From Qipengyuania gaetbuli (lineage in GTDB: Bacteria; Pseudomonadota; Alphaproteobacteria; Sphingomonadales; Sphingomonadaceae): a stretch of DNA of 64,000 bases. Below the pieces are notes generated by a model. It made no database searches. It saw only the letters and a list, made by a program, of their open reading frames with translations, and was not told where the DNA came from. The translations under genes and the position numbers were made by a program. The stretch spans positions 832,501 to 896,500 of the forward strand of contig NZ_JAIVLR010000002.1 in NCBI RefSeq assembly GCF_020524765.1, written 5' to 3'. Numbering within the stretch: the first letter of the stretch is position 1; every line of letters begins with the position of its first letter. Positions 33,677-42,014 of this stretch are shown in pieces.

Positions 33677-36193
33677 ATGTTCGACAAGACTTTCCTCGAG
33701 TACGCCCGCGGTCGCCTGACCGGCGATCCGGTGCGCTTTGCAGACTGGATGCGCGAGAACTGGCATCACAACCAGCGCCTGCGCGTCCTGACCTATCTCA
33801 TCGGTATCGCGGTCATGCTGCTGGTCCTCCTATGGGCTTCGCTGGCGCGCAACCTGCCCGATGCGGAAAGCCTGCTGGATTACGAAACGCCGCTGCCGAC
33901 GGTGGTTCGCGGCGTCGACGGGGAGATCGTCCATTCCTACGCCCGCGAGCGGCGCGTCCAGCTGCAATATATCGACTTCCCGCAGCAGATGATCGAGGCG
34001 TTCCTTTCGGCCGAGGACAAGACCTTCTTCAGCCATAGCGGCGTCGACTTTACCGGCACCCTGAATGCGGTGTTCGACTACGCCACGAAATACGGTTCGG
34101 GCGAGCGTGCGGTGGGTGGTTCGACCATCACCCAGCAGGTCGCCAAGAACCTGCTGCTCGGGGATGAATACTCGGTCACGCGCAAGCTGAAGGAGATGAT
34201 CCTCGCCCAGCGCATCGAACAGGTTCTGACCAAGCAGGAAATTCTCGAGCTCTACCTCAACGAAATCCCGCTCGGTCGCCGCAGCTTCGGTGTGCAGGCC
34301 GCAGCGCGTGCATATTTCGACAAGGATGTGGATCAGCTCGAACTGCACGAGACTGCCTTCCTTGCAATCCTGCCCAAGGCGCCCGAGCGCTATGGCCGCG
34401 AGCGATTCCGCGACATGGCGGTCGCCCGCCGCAATTTCGTACTCGACCAAATGGTCGCGAACGATTTCGTGTCTGCCGCCGAAGCCGCACAGGCCAAGGC
34501 GCAGCCGCTCGGCCTCGTCCAGCAGCGCAGCGAACGTTCGGCCGATGCAGGCTACTTCCTCGAAGAAGTACGGCGCCAGTTGATCGACCAGTTCGGCGAA
34601 ACGGCGGAAGATGGCGGCAACAGCGTCTATGCCGGCGGCCTGTGGGTTCGCACCTCGCTCGACGTCGAGTTGCAGGATGCTGCGCGCGATGCGCTGCGCG
34701 CCCAGCTGCTGAGCTATCATGGCAACCGCGGCTACACCGGTCCGGTTGCGACGCTTAATCCCGACAATGGCGACCTTCACGGCCAGCTGGCCTCGTCCAA
34801 CCTGTCCACCAATTACCGCAACTGGCGGATCGGCGTGGTGACGGAAGGCGGCAGTTCGCCCAAGCTCGGCCTGACCGATGGGAAGGATTACCCCCTGGCC
34901 GGTGCGCCGAACACGCTCCGTGTAGGCGATGTAGTGGCGGCCGAGCCCTCGGGCTCCGGCTACCGTCTGCGGGCGATACCCGAGGTATCGGGCGCGTTCC
35001 TCGCGGAGGACCCGCAGACCGGCCGTATCCTCGCGATGCAGGGCGGTTTCGACAGCCGTTTGGGTAGCTTCAACCGTGCGACGCAGGCGCTGCGCCAGCC
35101 GGGCTCGACCATTAAGCCATTCGTCTATGCGGCCGCGCTCGACAACGGCATGACTCCGGCGACCATGGTGCCCGACCAGACCTTCTGCGTCTGGCAGGGC
35201 GCAAACCTTGGCGAAAAATGCTTCCGCAACTTTGGCGGAGGAGGTGGCGGCGAGCATACGCTCCGCTGGGGCCTGGAACAGAGCCGCAACCTCATGACGG
35301 TCCACATCGCCGACGACACGGGCATGCAGAATGTCGTGCAGACGATCAAGCGGCTCGGTATCGGCGATTACGAACCGTACTATTCCTTCGCGCTGGGCGC
35401 GGGCGACACCACTGTCGTCAACATGGTCAACGCCTATGCGGCGCTCGCCAACTGGGGCCGGATGAATCCCGGGACGGTCATCGATTTCGTCCAGGATCGC
35501 CGCGGCAAGGTCATCTACCGGTCCGACAAGCGTGAATGCACGGGCTGCAACATGGACGAATGGGATGGCCAGCCCATGCCGCGGTTCGAGCCTTCCGGTA
35601 AGCAGGTGCTCGACCCGCGCACGGCCTTCCAGATGGTGCATATGCTCCAGGGCGTCGTGACGCGTGGTACGGCAGTGCGCCTGCGCAGCCTCGAATTGCC
35701 GATGTTCGGCAAGACCGGTACGACCAACGGCCCCACCAATGCGTGGTTCGTCGGCGGGACGCCCGACATCGTGGCGGGGATGTATGTCGGTTTCGACCAG
35801 CCCCGCAATCTTGGCGGGTGGGTGCAGGGCGGCAATACGGCTGCGCCGATCATGCAGCGTTTCGTCCAGGAGACGAAAGAACGCTGGACCGCACAGGACT
35901 TCATCGCGCCTCCCGGCATCCGCATGGTCAAGATCGACCGCCGCACCGGCAAGCGCGTGTTCGAAGGAACACCTTCCAACGAGCCGACTGCGGCCGTGAT
36001 CTGGGAAGCCTTCAAGCCAGACACCGAACCGCCGCGTTCGACGAGGTCCGACGAATTGGCCGCCCAGCGCGCCGAGATCCTGGAGCTGATCCGCCGGGCC
36101 CGCGAAGGGGTCCGCGCGAATACCAGCCAGACCTCGACCGTGCGCGAGGAAGGGCCCGGCGACTTCGTCGAGGAAAACGAGGGCATCTACTAG
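33677..36193 (+). CDS. Penicillin-binding protein 1A (bifunctional transglycosylase/transpeptidase)
   Basis: An 838-residue class A PBP that polymerises and cross-links peptidoglycan. One transmembrane helix lies near residues 37-58 (VLTYLIGIAVMLLVLLWAS). The GT51 domain has FLSAEDKTFFSHSGVDF with catalytic Glu113 and VGGSTITQQVAKNLLL. The transpeptidase domain has PGSTIKPF (Ser477-x-x-Lys480), the SRN triad in EQSRNLMTVH and KTGTTNGPTNAWFVG. An OB-like insert between the domains fits PBP1A. The C-terminal tail is disordered and acidic. It follows an amidase and precedes prfB, an arrangement common in alphaproteobacteria. Confidence 0.96.
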   Translation: MFDKTFLEYARGRLTGDPVRFADWMRENWHHNQRLRVLTYLIGIAVMLLVLLWASLARNLPDAESLLDYETPLPTVVRGVDGEIVHSYARERRVQLQYIDFPQQMIEAFLSAEDKTFFSHSGVDFTGTLNAVFDYATKYGSGERAVGGSTITQQVAKNLLLGDEYSVTRKLKEMILAQRIEQVLTKQEILELYLNEIPLGRRSFGVQAAARAYFDKDVDQLELHETAFLAILPKAPERYGRERFRDMAVARRNFVLDQMVANDFVSAAEAAQAKAQPLGLVQQRSERSADAGYFLEEVRRQLIDQFGETAEDGGNSVYAGGLWVRTSLDVELQDAARDALRAQLLSYHGNRGYTGPVATLNPDNGDLHGQLASSNLSTNYRNWRIGVVTEGGSSPKLGLTDGKDYPLAGAPNTLRVGDVVAAEPSGSGYRLRAIPEVSGAFLAEDPQTGRILAMQGGFDSRLGSFNRATQALRQPGSTIKPFVYAAALDNGMTPATMVPDQTFCVWQGANLGEKCFRNFGGGGGGEHTLRWGLEQSRNLMTVHIADDTGMQNVVQTIKRLGIGDYEPYYSFALGAGDTTVVNMVNAYAALANWGRMNPGTVIDFVQDRRGKVIYRSDKRECTGCNMDEWDGQPMPRFEPSGKQVLDPRTAFQMVHMLQGVVTRGTAVRLRSLELPMFGKTGTTNGPTNAWFVGGTPDIVAGMYVGFDQPRNLGGWVQGGNTAAPIMQRFVQETKERWTAQDFIAPPGIRMVKIDRRTGKRVFEGTPSNEPTAAVIWEAFKPDTEPPRSTRSDELAAQRAEILELIRRAREGVRANTSQTSTVREEGPGDFVEENEGIY

Positions 36194-36228
36194 CGAGCCC
36201 CGCTTCTGCGCCGCTGCAACTTTACAAT

Positions 36229-36255
36229 CCCGGTCCGCTCGTTAGGTGGACCGGG
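36229..36255 (+). promoter_or_regulatory. Hairpin between the PBP1A gene and prfB
   Basis: CCCGGTCC and GGACCGGG pair as a perfect 8-bp stem around an 11-base loop, starting 36 bases after the PBP1A stop and ending 26 bases before the prfB ATG. No T-run follows, so it may be a Rho-assisted terminator, an mRNA-stabilising structure or a leader element rather than a classical terminator. Confidence 0.4.
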
Positions 36256-36280
36256 CAAGAGACAACGAGGAATTGTGACC

Positions 36281-37408
36281 ATGCGTGCCGAAGGGCAGGC
36301 CCAAATCGACCGTATCGAAGCCGCTCTGGCGCTGGTCCGCCAGTCGCTCGACTGGGACCGTGCGTTGCGCCGGCTCGACGAGCTGGACGCACGCGTGCAG
36401 GATCCCAAGCTGTGGGACGACCCCAAGCAGGCGCAGGCGATCACGCAGGAGCAGAAGCGCCTAGAAACCGCGATCAATACGGTGCGCGAGATCGAAAGCG
36501 AGATGGCAGACGCCATCGAGTTCGTCGAAATGGGCGAAGCGGAAGGCGACGACGAAGTCACCCGCGAAGGCCTGGAAACCCTGGCAATGCTTGCCGACCG
36601 TGCAGACCGCGACAAGGTGCAGGCGCTGCTTTCGGGCGAGGCTGACGGGAACGACACCTATGTCGAAATCCACGCAGGGGCCGGCGGCACCGAAAGCCAG
36701 GACTGGGCGGAAATGCTCTTCCGCATGTATGCCCGCTGGGCCGAACGTCGTGGTTTCAAGGTCGAGACTGTCGAATACCAGTCGGGCGATCAGGCAGGCA
36801 TCAAGTCGGCGACACTGCTGCTCAAGGGCGAGAACGCCTATGGCTACGCCAAGACCGAAAGCGGCGTGCACCGTCTCGTGCGGATCAGCCCGTACGACAG
36901 TTCGGCCCGTCGCCACACCAGCTTCAGCTCTGTTTGGGTCTACCCGGTCATCGACGACGATATCGATATCGAAATCAACCCGGCCGACCTCAAGATCGAT
37001 ACCTACCGAGCGTCGGGCGCAGGTGGCCAGCACGTCAACACGACCGATTCCGCGGTCCGCATTACCCACCAGCCGACCGGCATCGTGGTGGCGAGCCAGA
37101 ACGATCGCAGCCAGCACAAGAACAAGGCCACGGCCATGAACATGCTCAAGGCCCGCCTGTTCGAGCGCGAAATGGCCGAGCGTGAAGCGGCCGCGTCGGG
37201 TGAATACCAGGAAAAGAGCGAGATCGGCTGGGGGCACCAGATCCGCAGCTATGTCCTGCAGCCCTACCAGATGGTCAAGGACCTGCGTACGGGTGTTACC
37301 TCGCCGACGCCCGACGACGTGCTCGACGGAGCGCTCGATCCGTTCATATCGGCGGCGCTTGCCCAGCGCGTGACCGGCGAGACGGTCGAGGTGGAGGACA
37401 CCGAGTGA
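36281..37408 (+). CDS. prfB: Peptide chain release factor 2
   Basis: A 375-residue RF2 that releases nascent chains at UGA and UAA codons. The GGQ catalytic motif is SGAGGQHVNTTDSAVR with Gly248-Gly249-Gln250. Domain 1/2 landmarks are DPKLWDDPKQAQAI and WAEMLFRMYARWAERRG. The tripeptide-anticodon region falls around RRHTSFSSVWVYP, as expected for the family. The reading frame is continuous through the site where E. coli prfB has its programmed +1 frameshift: here CTC GAC at 36347-36352 without a stop. ATG 36281 is preferred over GTG 36275. The stop overlaps the next gene's GTG start. Confidence 0.97.
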   Translation: MRAEGQAQIDRIEAALALVRQSLDWDRALRRLDELDARVQDPKLWDDPKQAQAITQEQKRLETAINTVREIESEMADAIEFVEMGEAEGDDEVTREGLETLAMLADRADRDKVQALLSGEADGNDTYVEIHAGAGGTESQDWAEMLFRMYARWAERRGFKVETVEYQSGDQAGIKSATLLLKGENAYGYAKTESGVHRLVRISPYDSSARRHTSFSSVWVYPVIDDDIDIEINPADLKIDTYRASGAGGQHVNTTDSAVRITHQPTGIVVASQNDRSQHKNKATAMNMLKARLFEREMAEREAAASGEYQEKSEIGWGHQIRSYVLQPYQMVKDLRTGVTSPTPDDVLDGALDPFISAALAQRVTGETVEVEDTE

Positions 37409-38124
37409 GGCTGGGCCTCGCCCTTGTCCCCTGTCTTGCCGCGCTTGCAGGATGCGATGCGCTTGGGGGCGGGAGCGGGGAAGGTACCGTTTTCCCGGCA
37501 CCCGACCGCCCGGTATCGGAAGTTATCTCCTACCAGTTCTCGACCGAGGACGCGCGCGACAGCCGCGGCGAAGCGCAGAAGGTCATGGACCTCGCCGAAC
37601 TCGAAGCTGGCATGACCGTGGCGGATATCGGCGCTGGGAGCGGGTATTACACCGTGCGACTGGCGCCGCGGGTCGGCGACGGCGGTCGTGTTCTGGCTCA
37701 GGACATTGATCCCGAAGCCCTGCAGTTGCTGGCCCGGCGCGTCGAGCGCCAGCGGCTCGACAATGTCTCGATCAGGCTGGGCGAACCGGCCGATCCCAAG
37801 CTGCCTGCAGACAGCTTCGACCGGATCTTCATGGTCCACATGTATCACGAGATCCAGCAGCCCTACGAGTTCCTGTGGAATATGTGGCCCGCGCTTCGCG
37901 AAGGTGGCCAAGTCATTGTCGTGGATGTCGATCGCCCGACCGACCAGCACGGTATCGATCCGCTGCTGCTGTCGTGCGAATTCCGCCGCGTCGGATACGA
38001 ACTGGTGGCTTTCAAGGATGCCCCCGAGCTGTCGGGGTACTATGCACAGTTCAAGGCAGCGGCTAACAGGCCTGAGCCGAGCGAAATCAAGCCCTGTAGA
38101 GTGGACGACGTCAACGGGGACTAG
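37405..38124 (+). CDS. Class I SAM-dependent methyltransferase with lipoprotein signal
   Basis: 239 residues. The N-terminus GLALVPCLAALAGC is a lipoprotein signal with lipobox LAGC (Cys17), predicting export and lipidation. The rest is a methyltransferase fold: SAM motif I VADIGAGSGYYTVRLAP, motif II VLAQDIDPEALQLLARR, ADSFDRIFMVHMYHEIQQP and LREGGQVIVVDVDRPTDQ. Family relatives with signal peptides are annotated as SAM methyltransferases, yet SAM is not known in the periplasm. The GTG start overlaps the prfB stop (GTGA). If translation instead began later, the signal would be lost, but no ATG exists before the core domain. Confidence 0.85.
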   Translation: MRLGLALVPCLAALAGCDALGGGSGEGTVFPAPDRPVSEVISYQFSTEDARDSRGEAQKVMDLAELEAGMTVADIGAGSGYYTVRLAPRVGDGGRVLAQDIDPEALQLLARRVERQRLDNVSIRLGEPADPKLPADSFDRIFMVHMYHEIQQPYEFLWNMWPALREGGQVIVVDVDRPTDQHGIDPLLLSCEFRRVGYELVAFKDAPELSGYYAQFKAAANRPEPSEIKPCRVDDVNGD

Positions 38125-38161
38125 ACGGTTAGAGTACGCTTTGGCGTAGAGAGAGGATTAC

Positions 38162-39568
38162 ATGAGTTTCAAGGGTTTGAGCCCCATTCTTTATGGTGGA
38201 CGCGAAGTCTGGCCGCTGGTCGAAGGCGGCAAGGGCGTTTCCGCGACCAACCACGCCAGTTCCGGGGCATGGGCTGCTGCAGGGGGCATCGGGACGGTCA
38301 GCGCCGTCAATGCGGACAGCTATGACGAGGATGGAAACCCCATTCCGCAGGTTTACCCGCAGGCAACCCGCAAGGAGCGTTTCGAACAACTTGTGCGCTA
38401 CGGGATCGACGGCGCCACCGAACAGGTCCGGCGCGCCCACGAAATCTCGGGCGGCAAGGGTGCGATCAACATCAATGTGCTTTGGGAAATGGGCGGCGCG
38501 CAGCAGATTCTCGAAGGCGTACTGGAGAACTGCAAGGGCCTGATCACGGGCGTCACCTGCGGCGCAGGTATGCCCTACAAGCTGGCCGAGATCGCGGCCC
38601 GCTTCAACGTTCACTACCTCCCCATTGTCAGCTCGGCCCGCGCATTTCGCGCCCTGTGGAAGCGCAGCTACTCCAAGGTGCCCGAACTGATGGCCGCTGT
38701 GGTCTATGAAGACCCCTGGCTAGCCGGCGGTCACAATGGCCTCTCGAACGCAGAAGACCCGACCAAGCCGGAAGATCCCTATCCGCGCGTCAAGGCGCTG
38801 CGCGAAACCATGCGTGCGGAAGGCGTATCGGAAGACACCGCGATCGTCATGGCGGGCGGCGTCTGGTTCCTGCGCGAATGGAACGACTGGATCGACAATC
38901 CCGAACTCGGCAAGATCGCCTTCCAGTTCGGCACCCGCCCGCTGCTGACGCATGAAAGCCCGATCCCGCAGGTCTGGAAGGACATGCTCCGGACGGTCGA
39001 GCCGGGCGACGTGCTGCTGCACAAGTTCAGCCCGACCGGCTTTTATTCCTCCGCGGTAAAGACGCCGTTCCTCTATGATCTGATGCATCGCTCGGAGCGC
39101 CAGATCCCGATCTTCAAGCGCGACGAGGAAGAAGGCACCGTTCCCTTGGCCGACCACGGCAAGGCCAAGTACTTCTTCGTGCACCCGGGCGACCAGCGCA
39201 AGGCGCAGGCGTGGATGCACGAAGGCTTTACCGAGGCGCTGAAAACTCCCGACAATACGGTCGTTTTCGTGACGCCCCAGAGTGCCGAGCAGATCAGGGC
39301 CGACCAGCAGGGCTGCATGGGCTGCCTTTCGCATTGCCAGTTCTCGAGCTGGAAGGATCACGACGACCACACGACCGGTCGTCTTGCCGACCCGCGCAGC
39401 TTCTGCATCCAGAAGACGCTGCAGGACATCGCCCATGGCGGCGATCCGGACGAGAACCTCGCCTTTGCAGGCCACGCTGCCTACCGCTTCAAGCAGGACC
39501 CGTTCTATTCGAACAATTTCACGCCGACCGTGAAGGAACTGGTCGAGCGTATCCTGACCGGCGACTGA
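38162..39568 (+). CDS. NAD(P)H-dependent flavin oxidoreductase / nitronate monooxygenase family
   Basis: A 468-residue TIM-barrel flavoprotein of the 2-nitropropane dioxygenase/nitronate monooxygenase family. Seen: KGLSPILYGGREVWPLVEGG, GIGTVSAVNADSY, GAININVLW, GVTCGAGMPYKLAE, LMAAVVYEDPWLAGGHNG (the phosphate/FMN region) and IVMAGGVWFLREWNDW. It is longer than typical class I or II enzymes by about 100 residues at the C-terminus, which holds a C-x2-C-x3-C pattern (QQGCMGCLSHCQFSSW) unlike the classical enzymes. The true substrate is uncertain. It ends 6 bp from the convergent NTF2-like gene. Confidence 0.88.
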   Translation: MSFKGLSPILYGGREVWPLVEGGKGVSATNHASSGAWAAAGGIGTVSAVNADSYDEDGNPIPQVYPQATRKERFEQLVRYGIDGATEQVRRAHEISGGKGAININVLWEMGGAQQILEGVLENCKGLITGVTCGAGMPYKLAEIAARFNVHYLPIVSSARAFRALWKRSYSKVPELMAAVVYEDPWLAGGHNGLSNAEDPTKPEDPYPRVKALRETMRAEGVSEDTAIVMAGGVWFLREWNDWIDNPELGKIAFQFGTRPLLTHESPIPQVWKDMLRTVEPGDVLLHKFSPTGFYSSAVKTPFLYDLMHRSERQIPIFKRDEEEGTVPLADHGKAKYFFVHPGDQRKAQAWMHEGFTEALKTPDNTVVFVTPQSAEQIRADQQGCMGCLSHCQFSSWKDHDDHTTGRLADPRSFCIQKTLQDIAHGGDPDENLAFAGHAAYRFKQDPFYSNNFTPTVKELVERILTGD

Positions 39569-39574
39569 GCAGGC

Positions 39575-40003
39575 CTAGCGCCAGAGCTGCATCGATCTGA
39601 TCGCGTCCGGCATCGCCTTGTCGGTGTCCGGACGCGAGATTGTGCGTTCCAGGATGCGCCATTTGCGGCGCACCTTGGAGATGCGCCACACGTCCGTGAG
39701 CCAAGTTTCGCCCGACCATTCGTGATCGCCCATCATGGCGTCCATCGTCATGCGCGCGGCAAAAACCGCAATCGGTCCGTGACGGCGGACGTAGACGTCG
39801 TCGAAGCGATAGCCGGTGCAGCGAAAGCGCGTGGTCGCAGCTTCCAGCCAACTGGCGCGGTCGAGGATCGCAGGGCTCTTCGAACCGAGCAGGAATATGA
39901 AGTCGCGCCCGGCCAAGGCCTTCATCTGGTTGCGGTCGCGCTGCACCCAGCTGCGCATCCACAAGTGCTCCAACGCTTCGATCTTGGCGGCGAATTCATC
40001 CAT
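39575..40003 (-). CDS. NTF2-like (DUF4440-type) protein
   Basis: A 142-residue SnoaL/DUF4440-like protein. EALEHLWMRSWVQRDRN opens the alpha+beta barrel, followed by LAGRDFIFLLGSKSPAILDRASW and the curved-sheet segments DDVYVRRHGPIAVFAARM and WSGETWLTDVWRISKVRRKWRIL. Such proteins bind small molecules or act as accessory enzymes. No catalytic residues can be assigned. The ATG at 40003 was chosen because the upstream in-frame extension has no domain character. Between 40004 and 40056 there is only a short gap before the dehydrogenase gene. Confidence 0.82.
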   Translation of the reverse strand: MDEFAAKIEALEHLWMRSWVQRDRNQMKALAGRDFIFLLGSKSPAILDRASWLEAATTRFRCTGYRFDDVYVRRHGPIAVFAARMTMDAMMGDHEWSGETWLTDVWRISKVRRKWRILERTISRPDTDKAMPDAIRSMQLWR

Positions 40004-40056
40004 GGGGCGAGCATTACAAGCCCGCCGCAGCAATGCAATGCGCTGTAATCGGTCGT

Positions 40057-41082
40057 TTATCGAAGACCGGTGAGAACCTGGTCCGGGGGACGGTGCCCGT
40101 CCGCCCACATTCGGATGTTCGCAATTACCTTCATCCCCGAATCCTCGCGGCCTTCGCGCGTCGCGCTACCGATGTGTGGCAGTGTCATGACATTGGGATG
40201 GCGAATGAGCCGTGGATCGACGTTGGGCTCGTCCGGATAGACGTCGAGCCCGGCGCCGGCGAGGTGGCCCGCTTCGAGTGCCGCGATCAAAGCTTCGTAA
40301 TCCACGAGGTCGCCGCGGGCGGTGTTGATGAGGCTCGCCCCTTCTTTCATCAGGCCGATCCTGCGCGCGTCAATGATGCCGCGAGTTTCCGGTGTCGCAG
40401 GGCAGTGAAGGGTGAGGATATCGGCCTGTGCGACGAGCTCGTCGATGCTTTCCACCCAAGTCGCGCCGAACATCCGCTCGACCGCTTCGGGCAGGCGCTT
40501 GCGGTTGTGATAGAGGATTTCGAGACCGAAAGCGCGGGCACGGTGGGCGACCGCCTGGCCGATACGGCCCATCCCGAGGATGCCGAGGTACTTTCCGCCC
40601 AGCTTGCGTCCGAGCATCGCCGTCGGGGCCCAGCCCGTCCACTTGCCACTGCGGATGAGTTCCACACCTTCGCGCACCCGGCGTGGCACGCCGATGATGC
40701 CGGCCATCGTCAGGTCTGCCGTATCGTCGGTGAAGACGCCCGGCGTATTGGTGACGATGATCTTGCGGGCAGCCGCCGCTTTCAGGTCGATATGCTCTGT
40801 CCCGGCACCGAAATTGGCGATGAGGCGCAGGTCAGAGCCAGCTGCCTCGATCACCGAAGCATCGATCCGGTCGGTCACTGTGGGAACGAGGACGTCGCAA
40901 TCCTGCATGGCCGCGACGATGGCGTCACGGCTCATCGGTTCGTCCGTGAGGTTGAGGTTCGCCTCGAAGAGGTCGCTCATTCGCGTTTCAACGGCTGCGG
41001 CCAGATGGCGGGTGACGGTCACCCGCGGCTTGCGGTCGAGGCGCTTCTGGGGACGGTCGGATGCGTGATCGTGATCGGTCAT
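40057..41082 (-). CDS. D-2-hydroxyacid dehydrogenase (glyoxylate/hydroxypyruvate reductase type)
   Basis: A 341-residue NAD(P)-dependent dehydrogenase. The Rossmann motif GILGMGRIGQ has Gly170-x-Gly172-x-x-Gly175. Active-site residues appear in NTARGDLVD (Arg), DVYPDEPNVDP (Glu) and LPHIGSATREGR (His). It reduces glyoxylate, hydroxypyruvate or a related 2-oxo acid. Sequence alone does not choose between them. The first 20 residues are polar and may be poorly ordered. It is divergent from the SH3 gene, and an 8-bp inverted repeat lies between the two starts. Confidence 0.93.
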   Translation of the reverse strand: MTDHDHASDRPQKRLDRKPRVTVTRHLAAAVETRMSDLFEANLNLTDEPMSRDAIVAAMQDCDVLVPTVTDRIDASVIEAAGSDLRLIANFGAGTEHIDLKAAAARKIIVTNTPGVFTDDTADLTMAGIIGVPRRVREGVELIRSGKWTGWAPTAMLGRKLGGKYLGILGMGRIGQAVAHRARAFGLEILYHNRKRLPEAVERMFGATWVESIDELVAQADILTLHCPATPETRGIIDARRIGLMKEGASLINTARGDLVDYEALIAALEAGHLAGAGLDVYPDEPNVDPRLIRHPNVMTLPHIGSATREGREDSGMKVIANIRMWADGHRPPDQVLTGLR

Positions 41083-41088
41083 GTTCCG

Positions 41089-41128
41089 GCACCGCTACGC
41101 TTTGGTGCGGGAAACGGTCAAGCGGTGC
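41089..41128. promoter_or_regulatory. Perfect 8-bp inverted repeat in a divergent promoter region
   Basis: GCACCGCT (41089-41096) and AGCGGTGC (41121-41128) are exact reverse complements separated by 24 bases, within the 82-bp gap between the divergent dehydrogenase and SH3 genes. The position suits an operator for one or both promoters, or the stem of a leader RNA. Confidence 0.4.
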
Positions 41129-41164
41129 TTGAAGCAGGTTGGGCCGCAAAGTAGACATGGCACC

Positions 41165-41632
41165 ATGATCGCACGCCTTTCCGCCTTTCTCTTCGCCGTA
41201 CTGTTGGTCTCTTCCCCCGCATCTGCACAGGATCGCGAAGTTCCTTACTGGGCGAGCATCCGGGCCAAGGAATTGAACATGCGCGTCGGGCCGAGCGAGG
41301 ATTACAAGATCGCCTGGGTCTATCGCCGCAAGGGCCTTCCCGTGAAGGTCATCCGCGTGATGGAAGGGTGGCGGCTGATCGAGGATCCCGATGGTACGCA
41401 GGGTTGGGTGGTTGCCCGCCTGCTGACCGACGAACGCGGGGCGATCGTCGTGGGGAAGGGCGAAAGCGCGATCTACGCAAAGCCCGACCGGTCATCGACG
41501 GTGAAATGGCGGATCGAGCCCGGCGTGGTTGGCACGCTGGGGGATTGCGACGACAACTGGTGCGAATTCGCCGTGGACAATCGCCGCGGTTACGTCCCGC
41601 AGCAGCGTCTGTGGGGTGCAGGAGAGCCCTGA
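41165..41632 (+). CDS. Exported SH3-like domain protein
   Basis: A 155-residue protein with a signal peptide ending near SSPASAQ, then two tandem SH3_3/SH3b-like domains: KELNMRVGPSEDYKIAWVYRRKG- and SAIYAKPDRSSTVKWR-type repeats, each followed by a Trp-containing strand (GWRLIEDPDGTQGWV; NWCEFAVDNRRGYV). Bacterial SH3 domains bind cell-wall peptides, so a periplasmic or envelope role is likely. It ends 3 bp from the convergent lipoprotein gene. The ATG at 41165 gives the signal peptide directly. Confidence 0.88.
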   Translation: MIARLSAFLFAVLLVSSPASAQDREVPYWASIRAKELNMRVGPSEDYKIAWVYRRKGLPVKVIRVMEGWRLIEDPDGTQGWVVARLLTDERGAIVVGKGESAIYAKPDRSSTVKWRIEPGVVGTLGDCDDNWCEFAVDNRRGYVPQQRLWGAGEP

Positions 41633-41635
41633 GCG

Positions 41636-42010
41636 TTACTGGGCCGCTTCCGAGCCTGGACGCTCCACGCGCCTGACTTTTCCGGAAGGCCCGCCAGCAA
41701 AGCAGGCTTCAGGATCGCTGCCTTCGGCATCGTAACAGATTTTACCTTCCGCCAGGCGCCAGGTTCCTGTCTCGACCGGGTTCCCGTCGCCATCGACATC
41801 CCTGTAGGTGCCGTCATTTTTCAGCGTATGGATGATGGTCCGCCCGTCTTCGAGCGTCGCTTCATAGCTGCCCGCAATGCTGGCCGGATCGGGAGCCACG
41901 GGCTCCGATGCTTCGTTCCCGCCGACCGCGTCACAAGCTGCAAGGGCGAGGGTGGCGAATACCAAGGTGGCGGCCGCAAGCCACCATCCCCGCAAATCAC
42001 CACCCGTCAT
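41636..42010 (-). CDS. Small predicted lipoprotein
   Basis: A 124-residue protein with the N-terminal hydrophobic helix LAAATLVFATLALAAC ending in lipobox LAAC (Cys26). The mature part SIAGSYEATLEDGRTIIHTLK and TGTWRLAEGKICYD has the look of a small lipocalin-like or META-like beta barrel that senses or binds a ligand, but I recognise no defined family. I use the ATG at 42010. An upstream extension would overlap the thiolase gene end region. It lies 4 bp downstream of the thiolase stop. Confidence 0.78.
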   Translation of the reverse strand: MTGGDLRGWWLAAATLVFATLALAACDAVGGNEASEPVAPDPASIAGSYEATLEDGRTIIHTLKNDGTYRDVDGDGNPVETGTWRLAEGKICYDAEGSDPEACFAGGPSGKVRRVERPGSEAAQ

Positions 42011-42014
42011 AGGG

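Noticed and set aside
33830..35641. 603-codon minus-strand open frame antisense to the PBP1A gene
   Set aside because: PBP1A motifs are intact on the other strand. The antisense product has no domain.
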